DNA of 32,519 nt from an uncultured Pelagibacteraceae bacterium (GTDB taxonomy: Bacteria; Pseudomonadota; Alphaproteobacteria; Pelagibacterales; Pelagibacteraceae): contig CABYZW010000009.1 in NCBI GenBank assembly GCA_902523615.1, positions 1 through 32,519 of the forward strand. The letters are read 5' to 3'. The position numbers and the translations under genes were made by a program. Shown in pieces: positions 7,767 to 16,401 of the stretch. The first letter of the stretch is position 1; each line of letters begins with the position of its first letter. Under the pieces are notes generated by a model. That model ran no database searches, was not told the DNA's origin, and saw only the letters and a program-made list of their open reading frames with translations.

Positions 7767-9257
7767 TTAAATTGTATTAGCTTTTATAAACTTATCTGCT
7801 TCAAACAATATTAGTTTTTTTCTGTCTACTTTCATTTTATCAAAAATCCTCACCATCATAGATAATCTTGGATTTTTTAAAAAAAACTTTCTGTTACGAT
7901 TAATAAACCTCCAATACAATCCATCCATTGTGTTACACCAATCTCCTTTTTTAAAGTCCATCATTTTCATAAAATAACTTGATCCACATATGTAAGGTTT
8001 TGTTGCAAAAATTCCTCCATCACTGAATAAACCCATGCCATAAACATTTGGGACCATTACCCAGTCAGATGAGTCTACAAACATTTCCATAAACCATTTG
8101 TAAACAATAGTTGGTTTGATTTCACAAAGATTCATAATATTAGACAAAATCATTAATCTTTCAATATGATGTGACCATCCGTGCTTATCAGCATTTTGAA
8201 TAGCATAATCTAAAGGAGGTAAACCAGTGGTTCCTTGGTACCATGATTTTTTCATTTTTCTATTATGTTTGAAAAAGTTTCTTGATTCCATTTCATCAGA
8301 ATAACTTTGATAAATACCACGCATAAATTCTCTCCAACCAATCACTTGGCGAATGTATCCTTCCAAAGAATTCATTTTTATCTTGTTTTTTTTATGAAAG
8401 TCTAAAACTTTTTGAATTATAAATTCAGGTGTTATCAATCCTAAATTGATATATGGACTTAGAGCGCTATGGAATAAAATATTATCTTTTTGATCTACTG
8501 CATCCTCATAATCACCAAACAAGTTTGACTTCTCTTTTATAAAAAAATTTAAGAGTTTAACCACATCATCGAATTCAGTTGCTAGCCAAAAGTTTTTTGT
8601 ATTACCTGGGTGGTCTCTAAATAATTTTTCAACAATAGGCTTCAGTTTTTTTGTATGGTTGGTCTCATTAATTTTGGGAAATTTTGGTATTGAGATATTT
8701 TTTGGTAATTTATTTCTGTTGTCCTCATCAAAGCTCCATTTTCCTCCAATGGGATTACCACCAGGACCCATCAAGATTCCTGATTTTTTTCGAACTTCTT
8801 TGTAAAACGTGGCCATAAAAGGTTTATTAGATTTTCCTAAATAATTCTTGAATTCACTTCTCGAATTTAAAAACATTGGTGTTGTAATGATATTCCAATT
8901 AATTTTTTCTTTTTTTAGGAATTGTGAAATCTTTTTTTCAAAAAACTTGTCTTCAATTTCAAAACTAGAGATCTCTTTTATTTTTTTTGAAATTATAATC
9001 TTTTTTAATTTTTTAAGATAATCATCTTTAAATTCTTTATCTTCAATTTTAGCGTATTCTAAGTTAAATTTATTATTTTTGAGTTTATCAGCATGGGATC
9101 TCATTGAAGATAAAAAAAGTAGTATTTTTTGCTTATGATGTTTTTCATATGTGCATAAACCCAGGTCTTCTGCCATAAAGAATATATGGTCTTTTTTGAA
9201 GCGGTCGAGGTATTTTAATGGAAATAGTTGATTGCCAAGTATAAAAAATAACTTCAT
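7767..9257 (-). CDS. PhrB/CryB-type photolyase-cryptochrome, lacking the usual CxxC cluster ligands
   Basis: A 496-residue protein. The N-terminal DPRP-like domain (PF04244) starts LFFILGNQLFP, and the C-terminal FAD domain shows GGKWSFDEDNR (171-181), LSPYINLG (266-273), GYIRQVIGWREFMRG (300-314), WSHHIERL (361-368) and the end of the pocket DGLYWRFINRNRKFF. The layout and length match bacterial (6-4) photolyases/CryB, which use FAD and a ribityllumazine antenna. Typical members bind a 4Fe-4S cluster through four cysteines. Here Cys378 and Cys441 are at or near expected places, but the CxxC after the MSDY-type segment is replaced by KKGD (436-439), so a normal cluster is unlikely. It is divergent from the SDR gene across 27 bases. 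Confidence 0.9.
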   Translation of the reverse strand: MKLFFILGNQLFPLKYLDRFKKDHIFFMAEDLGLCTYEKHHKQKILLFLSSMRSHADKLKNNKFNLEYAKIEDKEFKDDYLKKLKKIIISKKIKEISSFEIEDKFFEKKISQFLKKEKINWNIITTPMFLNSRSEFKNYLGKSNKPFMATFYKEVRKKSGILMGPGGNPIGGKWSFDEDNRNKLPKNISIPKFPKINETNHTKKLKPIVEKLFRDHPGNTKNFWLATEFDDVVKLLNFFIKEKSNLFGDYEDAVDQKDNILFHSALSPYINLGLITPEFIIQKVLDFHKKNKIKMNSLEGYIRQVIGWREFMRGIYQSYSDEMESRNFFKHNRKMKKSWYQGTTGLPPLDYAIQNADKHGWSHHIERLMILSNIMNLCEIKPTIVYKWFMEMFVDSSDWVMVPNVYGMGLFSDGGIFATKPYICGSSYFMKMMDFKKGDWCNTMDGLYWRFINRNRKFFLKNPRLSMMVRIFDKMKVDRKKLILFEADKFIKANTI

Positions 9258-9284
9258 AATTAAATATAACGAATAAAATTTTTT

Positions 9285-9995
9285 ATGTCAGAAAAATATA
9301 TTGTTTTTGGTGCGACAGGTTCAATCGGATCAAGTTTAGCAGAACAATTGGTGAGTTCTGGGAATAATGTCCATTTGGTTGCAAGAAATGAGGATGCGCT
9401 TAAAAGAATTTCTGACGAACTAGGATGCACATCCACAGTAGCTGATGTTTTGGAAGAAGGGTTTATTGATAAAGTAAAAAGCGATATTGCTGAAACTAAA
9501 GGTATTGCTTATTGCGTTGGCTCAATTGATTTAAAACCCTTGAGGATGATAACTGAGCAAGATTTTAATAAATGTATGAAACTTAATCTTTATTCTGCAG
9601 TAGATACCATAAAAGGATATCAAGAAAGTTTAAAAAAAAATAAAGGATCAGTTGTTTTATTTTCTACTGTGGCAGCCCAAAGAGGTTTTACTAATCATGC
9701 TATTATTGCCTCTACAAAAGCTGCGGTTGAGGGATTAACTGTTTCTCTAGCAGCTGAGTTTGCGCCAAACATTCGAGTTAATTGTATAGCTCCCAGTTTA
9801 ACAAATTCTAAAATTGCTGAGCCAATGCTAAAAAATAAAGCTATTGCGGATGGAATTGCTAAAGCTCATCCACTTAAAAGATTAGGCGAGGGAAAAGACT
9901 CCGCATCTCTTGCTAAGTTTCTTATTACTGAGGATAGTTCTTGGGTGACAGGTCAAATTATAGCAGTAGATGGTGGAAGATCTAAGCTTTCATAA
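9285..9995 (+). CDS. short-chain dehydrogenase/reductase-fold protein with altered catalytic site
   Basis: A 236-residue classical-SDR Rossmann fold. It shows the cofactor loop GATGSIG (9-15), the Asn101 helix (KLNLYS), Ser127 in LFSTVA, Lys145 in STKAAVEGL and the C-terminal VTGQIIAVDGG. The catalytic YxxxK is broken: the Tyr position is Ile141 (codon ATT at 9705-9707), so normal hydride-transfer chemistry with Tyr as acid/base is not expected. I recall related SDRs near photolyase genes with the same HAxIA pattern, so this may be a subfamily trait and not a local mutation. It is divergent from the photolyase gene and one base upstream of the GTG start preferred for the next gene. Confidence 0.85.
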   Translation: MSEKYIVFGATGSIGSSLAEQLVSSGNNVHLVARNEDALKRISDELGCTSTVADVLEEGFIDKVKSDIAETKGIAYCVGSIDLKPLRMITEQDFNKCMKLNLYSAVDTIKGYQESLKKNKGSVVLFSTVAAQRGFTNHAIIASTKAAVEGLTVSLAAEFAPNIRVNCIAPSLTNSKIAEPMLKNKAIADGIAKAHPLKRLGEGKDSASLAKFLITEDSSWVTGQIIAVDGGRSKLS

Positions 9996-9996
9996 A

Positions 9997-11064
9997 GTGA
10001 AAAAAGTTTTTTTTTTACTGTTATTTATTCTTTTTTTTACCTCTAATTCTTTTTCTGAAAATTATAACTTTCAAAAGTTAGCTAAATTTAACGGACCGTG
10101 GGGTTCTTCATTCGTAAACAATAATGAATTAATTGTTACTGAGAAAAGTGGGAAAATAAAGATTGTTAATATCAAGACTAATGAAGTATCTGAGATTAAA
10201 CATAATCTAAATTTTTTAGATCATGGCCAAGGTGGGCTGTTAGATATTTTGTTTAAAGAAAGTTTTGTTTACATCTCATATTCTGAAAATAGAGGTGATT
10301 GGAAATCAAGTACTTCAATCGCAAAAGCAAAATTTGATAAAATGAGTCTTAACTTTAAAAATATTTTTCAAGCTGAACCTCCGATTGACTCAGGTTATCA
10401 TTTTGGTTCAAGATTAGTAATTAAAGATAATTACCTTTTTGCATCAGCTGGAGAAAGAGGGCAAGGTATGATTGCACAAGACCCTACAAGTCATCCAGGA
10501 AGTATTATAAGAATTAATCTAGATGGAAGTATTCCTGAAGATAATCCTAAGTTTAAAGGTAATTCAAACTGGCTTCCTGAGATTTATCAAATCGGAGTTC
10601 GTAACCCTCAAGGTTTGGCTTTATCACCTTTCGATGGAAAAATTTATATGAGCAACCATGGTGCAAAAGGTGGCGACTGGTTTGGAGAAGTAAAAAAAGG
10701 TGAAAACTATGGTTGGAAAATATTAGGCTGGGGAGGAAAAAATTATACTGGAACTAAAATTGGACCTAAATGGAAACCAGGCTTTACTAAAGCAATTCAA
10801 TACTGGGTACCTTCTATCGCTACTAGTGCAATTACTATTTATAAAGGTGATGAGTTTAAGGAATGGAACAGCCACGCTTTAATCACATCTCTTAAAGATA
10901 AATCATTAAGAAAATTGATATTTGACGATAAGTCAAATGTTAAAGAAGAAATTATTTTTAAAGACAAAATTGGAAGAATAAGAGATATAAAAGTTCATCC
11001 AATTAATGGAAAAATTTATTTTTTAGCCGGAGATAATTTATGGCTAATGGAGAAAGCTTTTTAA
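9997..11064 (+). CDS. periplasmic PQQ-dependent sugar dehydrogenase-like protein (YliI/GSDH family)
   Basis: About 355 residues from the preferred GTG (9997-9999), one base after the SDR stop. This start gives a clean signal peptide, MKKVFFLLLFILFF to about SFS. An in-frame ATG at 9970 would add nine polar residues and overlap the SDR gene. The beta-propeller of soluble glucose/sorbosone dehydrogenases (PF07995) is visible as DHGQGGLLDI, the YHFGSRL segment carrying the family's catalytic His, SAGERGQG, IGVRNPQGLALSP and ENYGWKILGWG. Such enzymes oxidise aldoses in the periplasm with PQQ and calcium. The substrate is not readable, and no PQQ biosynthesis gene is in the window. Confidence 0.9.
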   Translation: MKKVFFLLLFILFFTSNSFSENYNFQKLAKFNGPWGSSFVNNNELIVTEKSGKIKIVNIKTNEVSEIKHNLNFLDHGQGGLLDILFKESFVYISYSENRGDWKSSTSIAKAKFDKMSLNFKNIFQAEPPIDSGYHFGSRLVIKDNYLFASAGERGQGMIAQDPTSHPGSIIRINLDGSIPEDNPKFKGNSNWLPEIYQIGVRNPQGLALSPFDGKIYMSNHGAKGGDWFGEVKKGENYGWKILGWGGKNYTGTKIGPKWKPGFTKAIQYWVPSIATSAITIYKGDEFKEWNSHALITSLKDKSLRKLIFDDKSNVKEEIIFKDKIGRIRDIKVHPINGKIYFLAGDNLWLMEKAF

Positions 11065-11074
11065 GTATAGATTA

Positions 11075-13612
11075 TTATTCATTTCTTATAAGTGGGTAAA
11101 CTTTTGGGTTTAGATATTTTAAATTAGTTAGCAAAATTAGTATTAAAGTGACTAATCCAACAGAAAGCCCAAGGTAGATAAGGACCTTAAAATCAAATTT
11201 CCAAAATAGCTCAAAAATATTTTCAATAATAAATTTTGAACCAATTACTGCAAAAAATATAGCAATCAATATTACAGATTTGAAAATAATTAAAAATTCA
11301 ATCAGAGATGAAAAAATAACCTCTTTTCTCGAAAAACCTAGTATTTTAAATATTAAATTTTGGTACTCTCTCACTTTTCCTTGAACCATGATCGCACTCG
11401 AAATAACTATTAATCCAACAACAATTGTTACTGCTGAAATTAACGTGACAGCCAAAAAAACTTTATTTAAAACAACTGTTACTTTATTTAAATAATCTGC
11501 AATCTTAATCATTGATAAACTTGGGAAAATTTCTAGCATTTGTGTTTCATCAAATTTATCTAAACTATCAAACTTTGTGGTAGCTAAATATTCATAAGGA
11601 ATATTTATTGCAAATTCAGGGTTAAATAGCATAGCAAAATTTATACTAAGATCTCTATAATCAACTTCTCTAAAATTTACTATTTCGCCATCAATTTCCC
11701 TACCATAAATATTTAAAGTAAAAATATCTCCAAGATTTATATTGAAATCTTTAGCAACCTTTGCATCTAAAGATATTTGAAGTTGATTGGGTTTAGATAA
11801 ATCCCACCAATTTCCTTTAGTAATAAGATTATCTTTTGGTACTTTTTTAGACCAAGATGACCTACGTTCACTTCCAATAACCCAGTAACTATCATTATCA
11901 GGTGTTATATATGTGTTGGGATTTATGCCATTAATTTTTACAATACCTGAGGAGACCATAGGTACAATTTCAATATTTGCACCAGAATCCATGGACAAAA
12001 TGCCTTGTTCGAACTTTTCTCGCTCCCCTTTTTGAATGCCAACAAAAAAATAGTCGGGAGCAATGTCAGGTATAGATTTTGCTATTTCTCTTTTAAAATT
12101 TGTTCCAACTAATGCCAAGGTTAAAAGTAAAGTGACACCCAATCCCAAAGACATGATTGTAATAGGTGTGATACTCTTTGTTTGAGTGATATTTTTTATA
12201 GATACCTTAAATGAAATATTTCTGTAATATCTAAATTTTTTAAGAAGTAATATTATTAATTTTGAAATTAAAAAGAATATAATTAAGCAAACAAAAAAAG
12301 CACTAAAATATCCAAGACTATAAACTGGGTTTTCTGATCCATATGTAAATAATGTAATCAAAATCAATAACATTAATAAACTTATAACAATTAATCTTTT
12401 TGAGTAATAAAATTGTAAATTTTGAAATACATTTCTTAATAAACTTGAAGCTTTAACCTGATCTATTGAACTTATTGTTGGTATTGAAAAAATTATCAAC
12501 ACTAATAAACCTACAAAAAATATCTTAGAAAAATTTAAAAAAGAAAAAACTGGGTAAATATTTAGTCCTAGACCAGTAGATATGTATTTATCCACAATAG
12601 GAACGATCAAAAAACTACAACAGTATGCAAAAACAGTGATTAAAAAAAGTAAGAAAAATAGCTGCAGATAATAAAGTTTTTTAATGTTGCCAGAAAAAAA
12701 CCCAAGAGATTTTCTCACTGCTATAGACATATTATTTTGATTAATAAAAGATAACAAAGTATTGGCTATTCCTATGCCTGCGATCAGCATTGCACTAATC
12801 GATACGAGGGACAAAAACTGAGAAAAATTATTTATAACTCTTTTTATCCCACTCGCCGCATTTTCTGGATATCTAAGTTTTACTTTTTGATCATACTTAA
12901 AAATGTTTTCAACTTTTTTTATTAATATTTCTGAGTCATCATTATTTTCAAACTTTACTTTGTACTCATAATTTAAAAAACTTCCAATTCCATTAAGTTT
13001 TAATATTTCCAAGGTTTGTTTTCCTGTAAGTATCCAATCACCAAAAGTTACAAACCCACTGACATCAGGAACAGCTTTTATTTTTCCAATAATAGTAAAT
13101 TTTTGATCTTGAATTTTTACTATATCATTTATTTTGACGTTAAGTGTTTTTGACAAACTTTCGTTGATTAAAATTGTGAAGGGTTCCTTTTGCATACGCT
13201 CGTAAGAACCCACGGGCTCATAAACTATTTCTCCATACAAAGGGTATTTTTCGTCAACCGTTTTTATTCTAGTAAACAAAGATACATTTTTTTCTCGATT
13301 TGTTGTTGATAACATTGTACTAAACTCGAGCATATGTGAAACTGTTGTGAATTCCTCAACTTGATTTATTAGGTCTAGATTTCCAGGATTTCTATTATAA
13401 TCAATTTCTAAATCTCCTCCTAACAATGCCTTAGCATTATTTTTTAATTCTTTTTTAAGACTATCCTCAATAGTAAAAATTGCGCTTAATATAAAAAGAC
13501 TAATAAATAATGTAATGATAATGCTTGAAATCTTTTTATAATTTCTGCTTAAGTCTTTTAAGGCATATTTTACAACTAATTTTAACTGATAAAAATTATT
13601 TAATTTTTCCAT
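11075..13612 (-). CDS. ybbP: FtsX-like ABC transporter permease, YbbP type
   Basis: About 845 residues from the ATG at 13612, where [10 protein letters not shown] begins; the open frame extends upstream to 13660 but would then overlap the ATPase gene by 65 bases. It has the double FtsX/MacB layout: an N-terminal helix, a large periplasmic domain (about 55-265), three helices, four central helices, a second periplasmic domain (about 530-705) and three C-terminal helices. The SAVTIVVGLIVISSAIMVQGKVREYQNL segment (shown here in part of the last FtsX domain) is typical. With the adjoining ATPase it forms a mechanotransmission-type ABC complex that probably acts on envelope lipids or lipoproteins. 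The preferred start overlaps the ATPase stop by 17 bases, so the two are co-translated. Confidence 0.88.
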   Translation of the reverse strand: MEKLNNFYQLKLVVKYALKDLSRNYKKISSIIITLFISLFILSAIFTIEDSLKKELKNNAKALLGGDLEIDYNRNPGNLDLINQVEEFTTVSHMLEFSTMLSTTNREKNVSLFTRIKTVDEKYPLYGEIVYEPVGSYERMQKEPFTILINESLSKTLNVKINDIVKIQDQKFTIIGKIKAVPDVSGFVTFGDWILTGKQTLEILKLNGIGSFLNYEYKVKFENNDDSEILIKKVENIFKYDQKVKLRYPENAASGIKRVINNFSQFLSLVSISAMLIAGIGIANTLLSFINQNNMSIAVRKSLGFFSGNIKKLYYLQLFFLLFLITVFAYCCSFLIVPIVDKYISTGLGLNIYPVFSFLNFSKIFFVGLLVLIIFSIPTISSIDQVKASSLLRNVFQNLQFYYSKRLIVISLLMLLILITLFTYGSENPVYSLGYFSAFFVCLIIFFLISKLIILLLKKFRYYRNISFKVSIKNITQTKSITPITIMSLGLGVTLLLTLALVGTNFKREIAKSIPDIAPDYFFVGIQKGEREKFEQGILSMDSGANIEIVPMVSSGIVKINGINPNTYITPDNDSYWVIGSERRSSWSKKVPKDNLITKGNWWDLSKPNQLQISLDAKVAKDFNINLGDIFTLNIYGREIDGEIVNFREVDYRDLSINFAMLFNPEFAINIPYEYLATTKFDSLDKFDETQMLEIFPSLSMIKIADYLNKVTVVLNKVFLAVTLISAVTIVVGLIVISSAIMVQGKVREYQNLIFKILGFSRKEVIFSSLIEFLIIFKSVILIAIFFAVIGSKFIIENIFELFWKFDFKVLIYLGLSVGLVTLILILLTNLKYLNPKVYPLIRNE

Positions 13613-14261
13613 CTTTAATTCTAACTTTTCTTTTTGCTTTATTAGCAAGTTTTTGATCATGAGTTACCATAATTAAAGATGAACCCTCTTCTTTAACATA
13701 TTGAAATAAAATTTTTGAAATCATAATAGAATTTTCTGTATCTAGATTTCCAGTGGGTTCATCGGCTAATATTAGCTCAGGTTTCATAGCAATTGCTCTT
13801 GCTATAGCAACACGTTGTTGTTCACCTCCTGATAATTGACTAGGTAAGTTATTAAATCGATTTTTTAAACCAAATCTTTCTAAGAGTAGTTTTGCCTCAT
13901 TTTCAGGATTTTTGAATTTGTTTAATTCAAGTGTTAATGCAACATTTTCAACAGCTGTATAATTTGGAATTAAGTAAAAAGATTGAAAAATTATACCAAT
14001 ATTCTTCCTTCTAATTTTTGATACCTGATCTTCACTTAGATTTGTAATTTCTTGATTTTGAAAGAGTATTTTGCCAGAAGTTGCGCGCTCCAATCCACCT
14101 ATTAACATGATCAAACTGGTTTTTCCCGAGCCGCTTTCGCCTACAATTGAAATAGTTTCCTTTTTTTTTATAGTCAAATTTATATTTTTTAAAACATTTA
14201 CATTATCTTTTCCAGTTTGGTATTTAAGATTTACCTTTTTTAATTTAAGAAGAATACTCAT
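13596..14261 (-). CDS. ybbA: ABC transporter ATPase, YbbA/LolD type
   Basis: A 221-residue ATPase from the ATG at 14261. Walker A is [10 protein letters not shown], the signature is [14 protein letters not shown], Walker B is [12 protein letters not shown], and the H-loop lies in MVTHDQ. The size and the absence of fused domains match LolD/MacB/YbbA subunits. An upstream in-frame start at 14309 exists but lies inside tesA and adds hydrophobic residues not usual in the family, so I reject it. The chosen ATG overlaps the tesA ATG on the other strand in one CATG (14259-14262). The tesA/ybbA/ybbP arrangement is also present in E. coli, which supports the naming. Confidence 0.92.
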   Translation of the reverse strand: MSILLKLKKVNLKYQTGKDNVNVLKNINLTIKKKETISIVGESGSGKTSLIMLIGGLERATSGKILFQNQEITNLSEDQVSKIRRKNIGIIFQSFYLIPNYTAVENVALTLELNKFKNPENEAKLLLERFGLKNRFNNLPSQLSGGEQQRVAIARAIAMKPELILADEPTGNLDTENSIMISKILFQYVKEEGSSLIMVTHDQKLANKAKRKVRIKDGKIK

Positions 14262-14868
14262 GAATAAAATTTTTATTATTAAAATAATTGCTATATGTCT
14301 ACTAACCATAAATGCATATGCAATTGAAAAAATTGTATTATTAGGTGACAGCTTAATGGCTGGTTATGGCTTATCAAATGAACATCATTTGTCAGTTGTT
14401 TTGCAAGAAAGTTTGGAATCTAAGGGTTATAATATTGAAGTTGTTAATGGTAGTGTGTCTGGTAGCACTTCATCGGGTGGATTTAGTAGAGCAAATTGGA
14501 CTTTATCAGAACCAGGTATAGATTTGATAGTTTTATGTCTTGGCGCTAACGACATGCTAAGAGGCATCAAACCAAGCGAAACTAAAAATAATTTAGAAAA
14601 AATAATTAAAATTGCTCATGATAAGGATATTGATGTTATTTTAGCTGGAATAATTGCTCCCACTTCGCATGGTTATAAATATAAAAAAAAATTTGACAAG
14701 ATTTTTCCAGATTTGGCAACAAAATTCGAATTAAAGTTTATTCCCTTTTTACTTGATGGTGTAGCAATGAGGCCTGAATTTAATTTAAGTGACGGCATAC
14801 ACCCAAATGAGAAAGGTACAATAATTATTAGTAATACTTTAGAAAAAATGATTTTAGAAAATCTATAA
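14260..14868 (+). CDS. tesA: periplasmic SGNH esterase/lysophospholipase (TesA family)
   Basis: A 202-residue protein. The signal peptide runs to about residue 21 (INAYA), then the SGNH blocks follow: LLGDSLMAGYGL with the nucleophile Ser31, VNGSVSGSTSSGG with the oxyanion Gly, LGANDMLRG with Asn, and DGIHPNEKG with the catalytic pair Asp178 and His181. TesA enzymes hydrolyse acyl esters, thioesters and lysophospholipids in the periplasm. The ATG at 14260-14262 is preceded by the purine stretch AAGAAGA and matches the signal peptide. The frame is open further upstream to 14071, but only as the antisense of ybbA. The start codon shares two bases with that of ybbA on the opposite strand. Confidence 0.93.
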   Translation: MNKIFIIKIIAICLLTINAYAIEKIVLLGDSLMAGYGLSNEHHLSVVLQESLESKGYNIEVVNGSVSGSTSSGGFSRANWTLSEPGIDLIVLCLGANDMLRGIKPSETKNNLEKIIKIAHDKDIDVILAGIIAPTSHGYKYKKKFDKIFPDLATKFELKFIPFLLDGVAMRPEFNLSDGIHPNEKGTIIISNTLEKMILENL

Positions 14869-14883
14869 ATACTACTCATCAAA

Positions 14884-15882
14884 ATGAAAAGAACACTTTT
14901 TCATCATCTACCAGACGGGACATTTAGAAATCCAGAAGGCTCTCCTAAAAGAAATATAAATTTTAAATGGTCATTTAAGGTTTTTAATGAGGAAAAAAAG
15001 AAGCTTGATATGTCGGTTCCAGAAGAACATGTTGTTAAAAAAGAAAAAGTACTCTCAGATTTATCAAGGTTGAAAAATGACGATTACATAGCTTGGATTG
15101 GTCATGCTACGTTTATTATCAAACTAGGAAATACTTCGATTATAACTGACCCTATTTTTTCTAAAAATGCAGGCCCATTAATATTTGGTCCAAAGAGATT
15201 TACTGAACCAGCATTAAAATTAAATGAAATTCCTAAAATTGATTTATTTTTACTTACACACAATCATTATGACCATCAGGATATGATGACAATTCGTAAG
15301 TTTCCTTTTAAGGATGCAAAAGTAATACTACCCCTTAAACTTGGAAAATATTTTACAAGAAACGGATACAGGGATGTAAAAGAGATGGATTGGTATGATG
15401 AAATAAAGATTAATGAAAAATTAAAAATTACATTTCTTCCTGCAGTTCATTGGTCCAAAAGAAGTTTAACGGATACTAACAAAACTTTATGGGGTAACTT
15501 TTTAATTGAATATGATGGCAAAAAGATTTTGTTTGCATGTGACACTGGAGTTGGAAATATTTATAAAGATTTAGGAAATAAATACGGCCCAATAGACATC
15601 TCATTTATTAACATTGGTGCTTATAATTTTTATCCAATTTCACCTTATAAAGACAAATCTACTTATCATACTAATCCTGAAGAAGCCTTAAGTGTAGGTA
15701 GAGATTTAAAAAGTAAAAAAGTCATAGGTACACACTGGGGTACGTTTGTTTTATCTTTGGAGCCAATAATGGAACCACCTATCAGATTTAAAAAAAATGC
15801 AGAAAAATATGGGTTTAAAAAGAAAGATGCTGTTATTTTTAAAATTGGTGAAATAACTGCTTTAAAAGATCTGATCAATTAA
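14884..15882 (+). CDS. metallo-beta-lactamase-fold hydrolase, NAPE-PLD/UlaG-like
   Basis: A 332-residue cytoplasmic protein with no signal peptide. The metallo-beta-lactamase fold is shown by WIGHATFIIKLG (71-82), TDPIF, the metal-binding HNHYDH (126-131, HxHxDH), HWSKRS, the bridging Asp in ACDTGVG and the last His in THWGTF. The N-terminal stretch with RNPEG and the FGPKRF insert resemble N-acylphosphatidylethanolamine phospholipase D-like bacterial proteins, so a phosphodiesterase acting on a lipid is possible, but the substrate is not readable. It starts 15 bases after tesA and is probably in the same transcript, which agrees with a lipid-related role. Confidence 0.88.
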   Translation: MKRTLFHHLPDGTFRNPEGSPKRNINFKWSFKVFNEEKKKLDMSVPEEHVVKKEKVLSDLSRLKNDDYIAWIGHATFIIKLGNTSIITDPIFSKNAGPLIFGPKRFTEPALKLNEIPKIDLFLLTHNHYDHQDMMTIRKFPFKDAKVILPLKLGKYFTRNGYRDVKEMDWYDEIKINEKLKITFLPAVHWSKRSLTDTNKTLWGNFLIEYDGKKILFACDTGVGNIYKDLGNKYGPIDISFINIGAYNFYPISPYKDKSTYHTNPEEALSVGRDLKSKKVIGTHWGTFVLSLEPIMEPPIRFKKNAEKYGFKKKDAVIFKIGEITALKDLIN

Positions 15883-15884
15883 AA

Positions 15885-16157
15885 TTAATTATCAAGAATT
15901 TTATTTTTTGCCTTTTCGAATTCTTCTTGAGTTAATGCGCCACTTTTCAACAATTCATTTAGTTTATTTAATTCGCTTGCTATATCTTTATTATCCTTAG
16001 GAGAATCTTCTAAAGACTCTTTCTCATCTAAATCTATCTCAGATTGAGATCTATTTGCACTCTTTGCACTAAAACCACTCATAATTGCTCTTCCACCCAA
16101 ATAAAATACAAAAAGAAAAATAGGAATTACTAACCCAAAAAAAATTATTTTTTCCAT
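15885..16157 (-). CDS. small membrane-anchored SHOCT-domain protein
   Basis: A 90-residue protein with one N-terminal helix (about residues 3-22), a charged serine/aspartate-rich linker, and a C-terminal SHOCT motif (residues about 60-90) with LNKLNELLKSGALTQEEFEK. SHOCT modules are short oligomerisation-type domains found at the end of many membrane proteins. The role of this one is unknown. It starts 3 bases after the preceding small membrane-protein gene and is the last gene of the hemC-led minus-strand run. It faces the hydrolase gene tail to tail with 2 bases between them. Confidence 0.85.
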   Translation of the reverse strand: MEKIIFFGLVIPIFLFVFYLGGRAIMSGFSAKSANRSQSEIDLDEKESLEDSPKDNKDIASELNKLNELLKSGALTQEEFEKAKNKILDN

Positions 16158-16160
16158 AAA

Positions 16161-16364
16161 TTAATCCTCATCCTCCTCTCTCCAATTTTTTTCATACATT
16201 AGCCAAGCTGCATATATTACTGAAAATGTACCAACTATCATACCATAATCATATCCAGTTTGACGGTCATATAAGTACCAGCCTAATTGAGTGGCTCCTA
16301 TAGGCGGAATTGTCAATATAAACATCAAAATTGCTATTCGATAGGGGTATTTAGGTTTTTTCAT
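16161..16364 (-). CDS. small two-helix membrane protein, unknown function
   Basis: A 67-residue protein from the ATG at 16364 (MKKPKYPYRIA). An earlier in-frame start at 16379 would add MLIYF with no support. Two hydrophobic segments (about residues 9-28 and 40-56) are joined by a WYLYDRQTGYDYG loop, and the tail is acidic (EEDED). I do not recognise a family. It lies 37 bases downstream of folD and 3 bases upstream of the SHOCT gene, so it is probably part of the same operon. Confidence 0.65.
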   Translation of the reverse strand: MKKPKYPYRIAILMFILTIPPIGATQLGWYLYDRQTGYDYGMIVGTFSVIYAAWLMYEKNWREEDED

Positions 16365-16401
16365 AAAATATATTAACAAATATTTATTACTCGTTTAATT
16401 A

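Noticed and set aside
14071..14259. Upstream extension of tesA
   Set aside because: It is the antisense of ybbA, and the ATG at 14260 starts a proper signal peptide.
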